Source of the DNA: Phycisphaerales bacterium
GTDB taxonomy: Bacteria; Planctomycetota; Phycisphaerae; Tepidisphaerales; Tepidisphaeraceae
Length of the DNA: 6,979 bases
Direction of reading: 5' to 3'
Assembly (NCBI GenBank): GCA_003153655.1
Contig: PMAK01000047.1
Coordinates: forward strand, 1 to 6,979
The notes beneath the pieces were generated by a model. The model did not search any database. It was not told where the DNA came from and was given only the letters and a program-made list of their open reading frames with translations. Below, in pieces: positions 4,971 to 6,979 of this stretch; position 1 is the first letter of the stretch, and each line of letters begins with the position of its first letter. Both the position numbers and the translations under genes were made by a program.

Positions 4971-5951
4971 TTAGATCCTGATCCGCTCGATTTCATCGAG
5001 CGTGATTTCGTCACTCGTCCGGTCGTAAAGCTTCGTTGTCCGCGGTGATTCATGGGCCGCAATCGTTTGTGCCTTCTCAATCGTGCCGCCGTTTTCCAGA
5101 TAATCGGTGATGCCGGTTGCCCTGAACGTGTGGCAACAGGTACGTGCCGGCAGTCCGGCTTTCACCGCGCGCCGGCGAATCATGTGCCATACGTCTCCGC
5201 GGCTCATTCGCCTTGAGGTGAGTGTGTCCGTGCTGCCATTGGCCGACCGGAATAACGGAGTCTTCGCCTCACCGGCAATTCCGGCGACATGCAAATACGC
5301 ATCGACGTACTCTTCCGCATTGTGATGCGCCGGCACTTCGTGATATTTGCCGCCTTTTTCATGAAGCCGAAGCCACCAACGCTTTCCGTTCTGCCAGTAA
5401 TCTTCGACGCTCATGTTGATGACCGCGCTCACGCGAGCAAATGAATAGACCATCGCGCCGATGAGTGCCCGATCCCGCAGTCCCACCAACGTCGTCAAAT
5501 CAATTGAATCGAGCAGTTGTCGCGCCTGTCCAGCCGACAACACCAGCGTTTTGCCTTTTTTGACGACGTGCCTGGGACCGCGAACAGAAGCAGCCGGATT
5601 GAAGGGAAGCACCTGGCCAACCACCAGCCAATCCAGAAGCATTTTAATTGCCGCCAGATGTTGTTTCACCGCGGGCGCCGACTGGACCGTCATGAGTTGT
5701 TCGATGTATGCGGCAATGGCGACCGGCTCCAGGGTGTCCAGACTCAGGCGATTTGCCTCGCACCAATTCAGAAAGCGCCCAATGGCATGGGCATATGCCT
5801 GCCGCGTGTTGCGGTTGCGGATGTTGGCGGTAAAGAACTCAATGAATCGACGGCTCGCATGTTCGTCGGCGGCAACGATGATTGTGGGAAGCCGGATCGC
5901 ACCCGTTGCAAAAATATCACGCTTGTCCGCCAGGACGATGTTCGATTCCAA
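4971..5951 (-). CDS. Tyrosine recombinase/integrase (XerC/XerD-like, not IntI)
   Basis: The protein is about 326 residues. Residues 30-125 form the SAM-like core-binding domain (RNRNTRQAYAHAIGRFLNWC), and residues 135-325 the catalytic domain. Numbered from the longer GTG start, the active-site residues are R176 (FARVSAV), K202 (HEKGGK), H277 and R280 (HTFR), H303 (AAHES) and the nucleophile Y312 (TKLYDR). All are present, so it is probably active in cutting and rejoining DNA. The extra helix that marks integron IntI proteins between the Lys and the HxxR is not seen. No ATG start fits: GTG at 5960 overlaps the GGAGG Shine-Dalgarno, so TTG at 5951, 8 nt beyond it, is preferred. The last ten codons are duplicated at 2654-2689, and repeat C follows 10 nt after the stop. 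Confidence 0.93.
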   Translation of the reverse strand: MESNIVLADKRDIFATGAIRLPTIIVAADEHASRRFIEFFTANIRNRNTRQAYAHAIGRFLNWCEANRLSLDTLEPVAIAAYIEQLMTVQSAPAVKQHLAAIKMLLDWLVVGQVLPFNPAASVRGPRHVVKKGKTLVLSAGQARQLLDSIDLTTLVGLRDRALIGAMVYSFARVSAVINMSVEDYWQNGKRWWLRLHEKGGKYHEVPAHHNAEEYVDAYLHVAGIAGEAKTPLFRSANGSTDTLTSRRMSRGDVWHMIRRRAVKAGLPARTCCHTFRATGITDYLENGGTIEKAQTIAAHESPRTTKLYDRTSDEITLDEIERIRI

Positions 5952-5959
5952 ATTCCCCA

Positions 5960-5964
5960 CCTCC
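5960..5964 (-). promoter_or_regulatory. Ribosome binding site deciding the recombinase start (TTG)
   Basis: GGAGG on the minus strand lies 8 nt before TTG at 5951-5949. It shares a base with the GTG at 5960, which is therefore an unlikely start. A weak, non-ATG start would keep recombinase levels low. Confidence 0.6.
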
Positions 5965-6004
5965 AGATGTTAGTAAGCCATAACGTCCTTTATGACGTAC
6001 AATC

Positions 6005-6022
6005 AAGGAGGATTTCCGCGTG
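6005..6022 (+). promoter_or_regulatory. Orphan strong Shine-Dalgarno and GTG start
   Basis: AAGGAGG (6005-6011) sits 8 nt before GTG at 6020, followed by ATA TAT ATG in frame. The frame runs 77 codons to 6253, but its second half lies inside arsR in another frame and its composition is unconvincing. It could be a short leader peptide, or the 5' end of a gene cut off when arsR was placed here. No homology recognised. Confidence 0.3.
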
Positions 6023-6113
6023 GCTATATATATGGAGAAAAGTGTGCTCTCGCTGCCACACCATACCGGTCATGGTGACGCGAGCTGTGCTCATTCTTTT
6101 GATATTCGACAGT

Positions 6114-6151
6114 TTGACTCATTGAGCGAGGTTGCCTATATTCGCATAGGC
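6114..6151 (+). promoter_or_regulatory. arsRC promoter with overlapping ArsR operator
   Basis: TTGACT (6114-6119), a 17-nt spacer and TATATT (6137-6142) form a near-consensus sigma70-type promoter. The inverted repeat GCCTAT-6nt-ATAGGC (6134-6151) overlaps the -10, and a looser dyad TTCGCAT...ATATGAA runs on to 6160. Repression by ArsR, relieved by arsenite, would act here. Transcription should start near 6149, only about 6 nt before the arsR ATG. Confidence 0.75.
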
Positions 6152-6155
6152 ATAT

Positions 6156-6515
6156 ATGAAGTCAACCGTTGCAAAACCGTCTGTGGACCGCGTTTTTCGG
6201 GCGTTTGCCGACCGAACGCGGCTCCGTATCTTGAACCTGCTCAGGCCCGGTGAGCTTTGTGTGTGCGATCTGGTGCGAGTGCTGGGCAGTCCGCAACCCA
6301 AGATTTCCCGTCACCTCGCATATCTCCGAGGAGCGGGCCTCGTGACAACTCGGAAGGACGGACTTTGGATTCATTACTCGCTTGCGCCGGCAAACAGCAG
6401 GTTCCATCAGAAGTTGCTGGAGTGCCTTTCGTGCTGCTTTACCGACGTGCCGGAGCTTGCGAAGGACGCGAAGCGCCGCGCCGAAAGCTGTGGCACGCGG
6501 AACTGCTGCGACTGA
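6156..6515 (+). CDS. arsR: ArsR-family arsenite-responsive repressor
   Basis: The 119-residue protein has the ArsR winged helix: FRAFADRTRLRILNLL (residues 14-29), the metal-site helix ELCVCDLV (C35 and C37), the recognition helix QPKISRHLAYLRGAGLV and the wing RKDGLWIHYSL. In the E. coli plasmid type, As(III) is bound by three Cys in ELCVCDLC; here the third is Val40, leaving C35 and C37. A Cys-rich tail (C90, C93, C94, C112, C117, C118) could add ligands. Apo-ArsR binds the operator over its own promoter and releases it on binding arsenite. No Shine-Dalgarno precedes the ATG, which fits a leaderless message from the promoter at 6114. It is divergent from the recombinase and followed 46 nt later by arsC. 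Confidence 0.92.
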   Translation: MKSTVAKPSVDRVFRAFADRTRLRILNLLRPGELCVCDLVRVLGSPQPKISRHLAYLRGAGLVTTRKDGLWIHYSLAPANSRFHQKLLECLSCCFTDVPELAKDAKRRAESCGTRNCCD

Positions 6516-6561
6516 GTTTTTTGCCAAAGTATATCCGCTTATGCAAATGGAGTTGAAACCG

Positions 6562-6979
6562 ATGGACAGACTCAAAGTTTTGTTTCTTTGCATCGGCAAC
6601 TCATGCCGCAGCCAGATGGCCGAGGGCTGGGCCAGGCAACTGAAAGCCGACTCAATCGACGCCTACTCAGCGGGTATCGAGCCGCATGGCCTGAACAAAA
6701 ATGCCGTGGCAGTGATGAAAGAGGCGGGCGTCGATATCAGCGGTCAACGATCGAAGCATTCAGACGAACTTCGCGATGTCCCCTTCGATTTCGTCGTCAC
6801 TGTTTGCGACAACGCCCATGAAAGCTGTCCGGTTTTCCCAGGCAAGACCAAGGTGATTCATGTCGGGTTTGATGACCCGCCAAGGCTTGCGAAAACCGCA
6901 AAGACGGAGGCCGAAGGCCTCGGCCACTACCGTCGCGTGCGGGATGAAATCCGGTCATTCATCGAGACGCTGCCCCAAG
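6562..6979 (+). CDS. arsC: Arsenate reductase, thioredoxin-dependent type (partial, cut by right edge)
   Basis: 139 residues are visible, and the family is usually 130-145, so little is missing. The low-molecular-weight phosphatase loop CIGNSCRS gives C10-X5-R16. The redox cysteines are C82 and C89 (VCDNAHESCP), and the general acid is D105 (FDDPP). These positions equal those of Staphylococcus aureus pI258 ArsC, which reduces arsenate to arsenite through a C10-C82-C89 disulphide relay regenerated by thioredoxin. The arsenite would need an efflux pump (ArsB or Acr3), probably encoded past the right edge. The ATG at 6562 is preferred, with GGAG 9 nt before it; an in-frame ATG at 6541 would add 7 residues. 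Cotranscription with arsR is likely. Confidence 0.93.
   Translation, partial: MDRLKVLFLCIGNSCRSQMAEGWARQLKADSIDAYSAGIEPHGLNKNAVAVMKEAGVDISGQRSKHSDELRDVPFDFVVTVCDNAHESCPVFPGKTKVIHVGFDDPPRLAKTAKTEAEGLGHYRRVRDEIRSFIETLPQ

Noticed and set aside
4971..5951. Classical integron integrase IntI
   Set aside because: The recombinase has the general tyrosine recombinase residues but no recognisable IntI-specific insert between Lys202 and His277, and it is not divergent from the cassette genes.
6020..6253. 77-codon plus-strand gene ahead of arsR
   Set aside because: Good Shine-Dalgarno, but about 100 nt of it overlap arsR out of frame and the peptide shows no recognisable domain; kept only as a translation-start signal.

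Overview
This is an accessory-region window of about 7 kb, moderately GC-rich. It probably comes from an environmental Gram-negative bacterium. The mix of an uncharacterised DUF7309/DUF6930-like protein, IS630 relics, stacked toxin-antitoxin genes and non-ATG or leader-poor starts would suit Planctomycetota or a similar phylum, but nothing here fixes the taxon and I hold that loosely. All identifications come from reading the translated sequence; no database search was run.

Layout, left to right. Positions 1-885 (minus strand) hold the N-terminal 295 residues of an uncharacterised protein that runs off the left edge. Positions 1139-2383 are two broken IS630-family transposase genes lying tail to tail: a plus-strand relic (1139-1500) and a minus-strand relic (1501-2383). 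They meet at a perfect 24-bp palindrome at the same codon of both copies. Each copy changes frame by -1 at the same C-run/T-run, and each carries further damage (an internal deletion in one, a one-base frameshift in the other, no C-terminus in either). Positions 2384-2584 are non-coding but rich in hairpins.

Positions 2585-5964 form the most interesting part: an ordered, all-minus-strand array. Read in the direction of transcription it runs: tyrosine recombinase (5951-4971), structured repeat C, higB-higA plus an orphan XRE antitoxin, structured repeat B, an MNT/HEPN gene pair, a 36-bp copy of the recombinase 3' end, then structured repeat A. The three repeats are 58-59 nt. Each begins about 10-14 nt after a stop codon and can fold into the same three-way-junction shape. 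In each, several G.T pairs make the fold work better on the plus strand, which is the strand opposite to the genes. This looks like an integron-like array of toxin-antitoxin cassettes whose recombinase, unusually, is itself in the array and has a repeat after it. The recombinase is not a classical IntI.

Positions 5965-6155 are a divergent intergenic region with a strong sigma70-type promoter and operator dyad. This drives an arsenic-resistance operon on the plus strand: arsR (6156-6515) and a thioredoxin-type arsenate reductase arsC (from 6562, cut by the right edge).

Functionally, the toxin-antitoxin modules probably stabilise the array, the recombinase may rearrange or mobilise it, and the arsenic operon is a likely passenger or neighbouring island gene set. 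The mobility model is inference; the repeats, the duplicated recombinase end and the gene order are directly visible.
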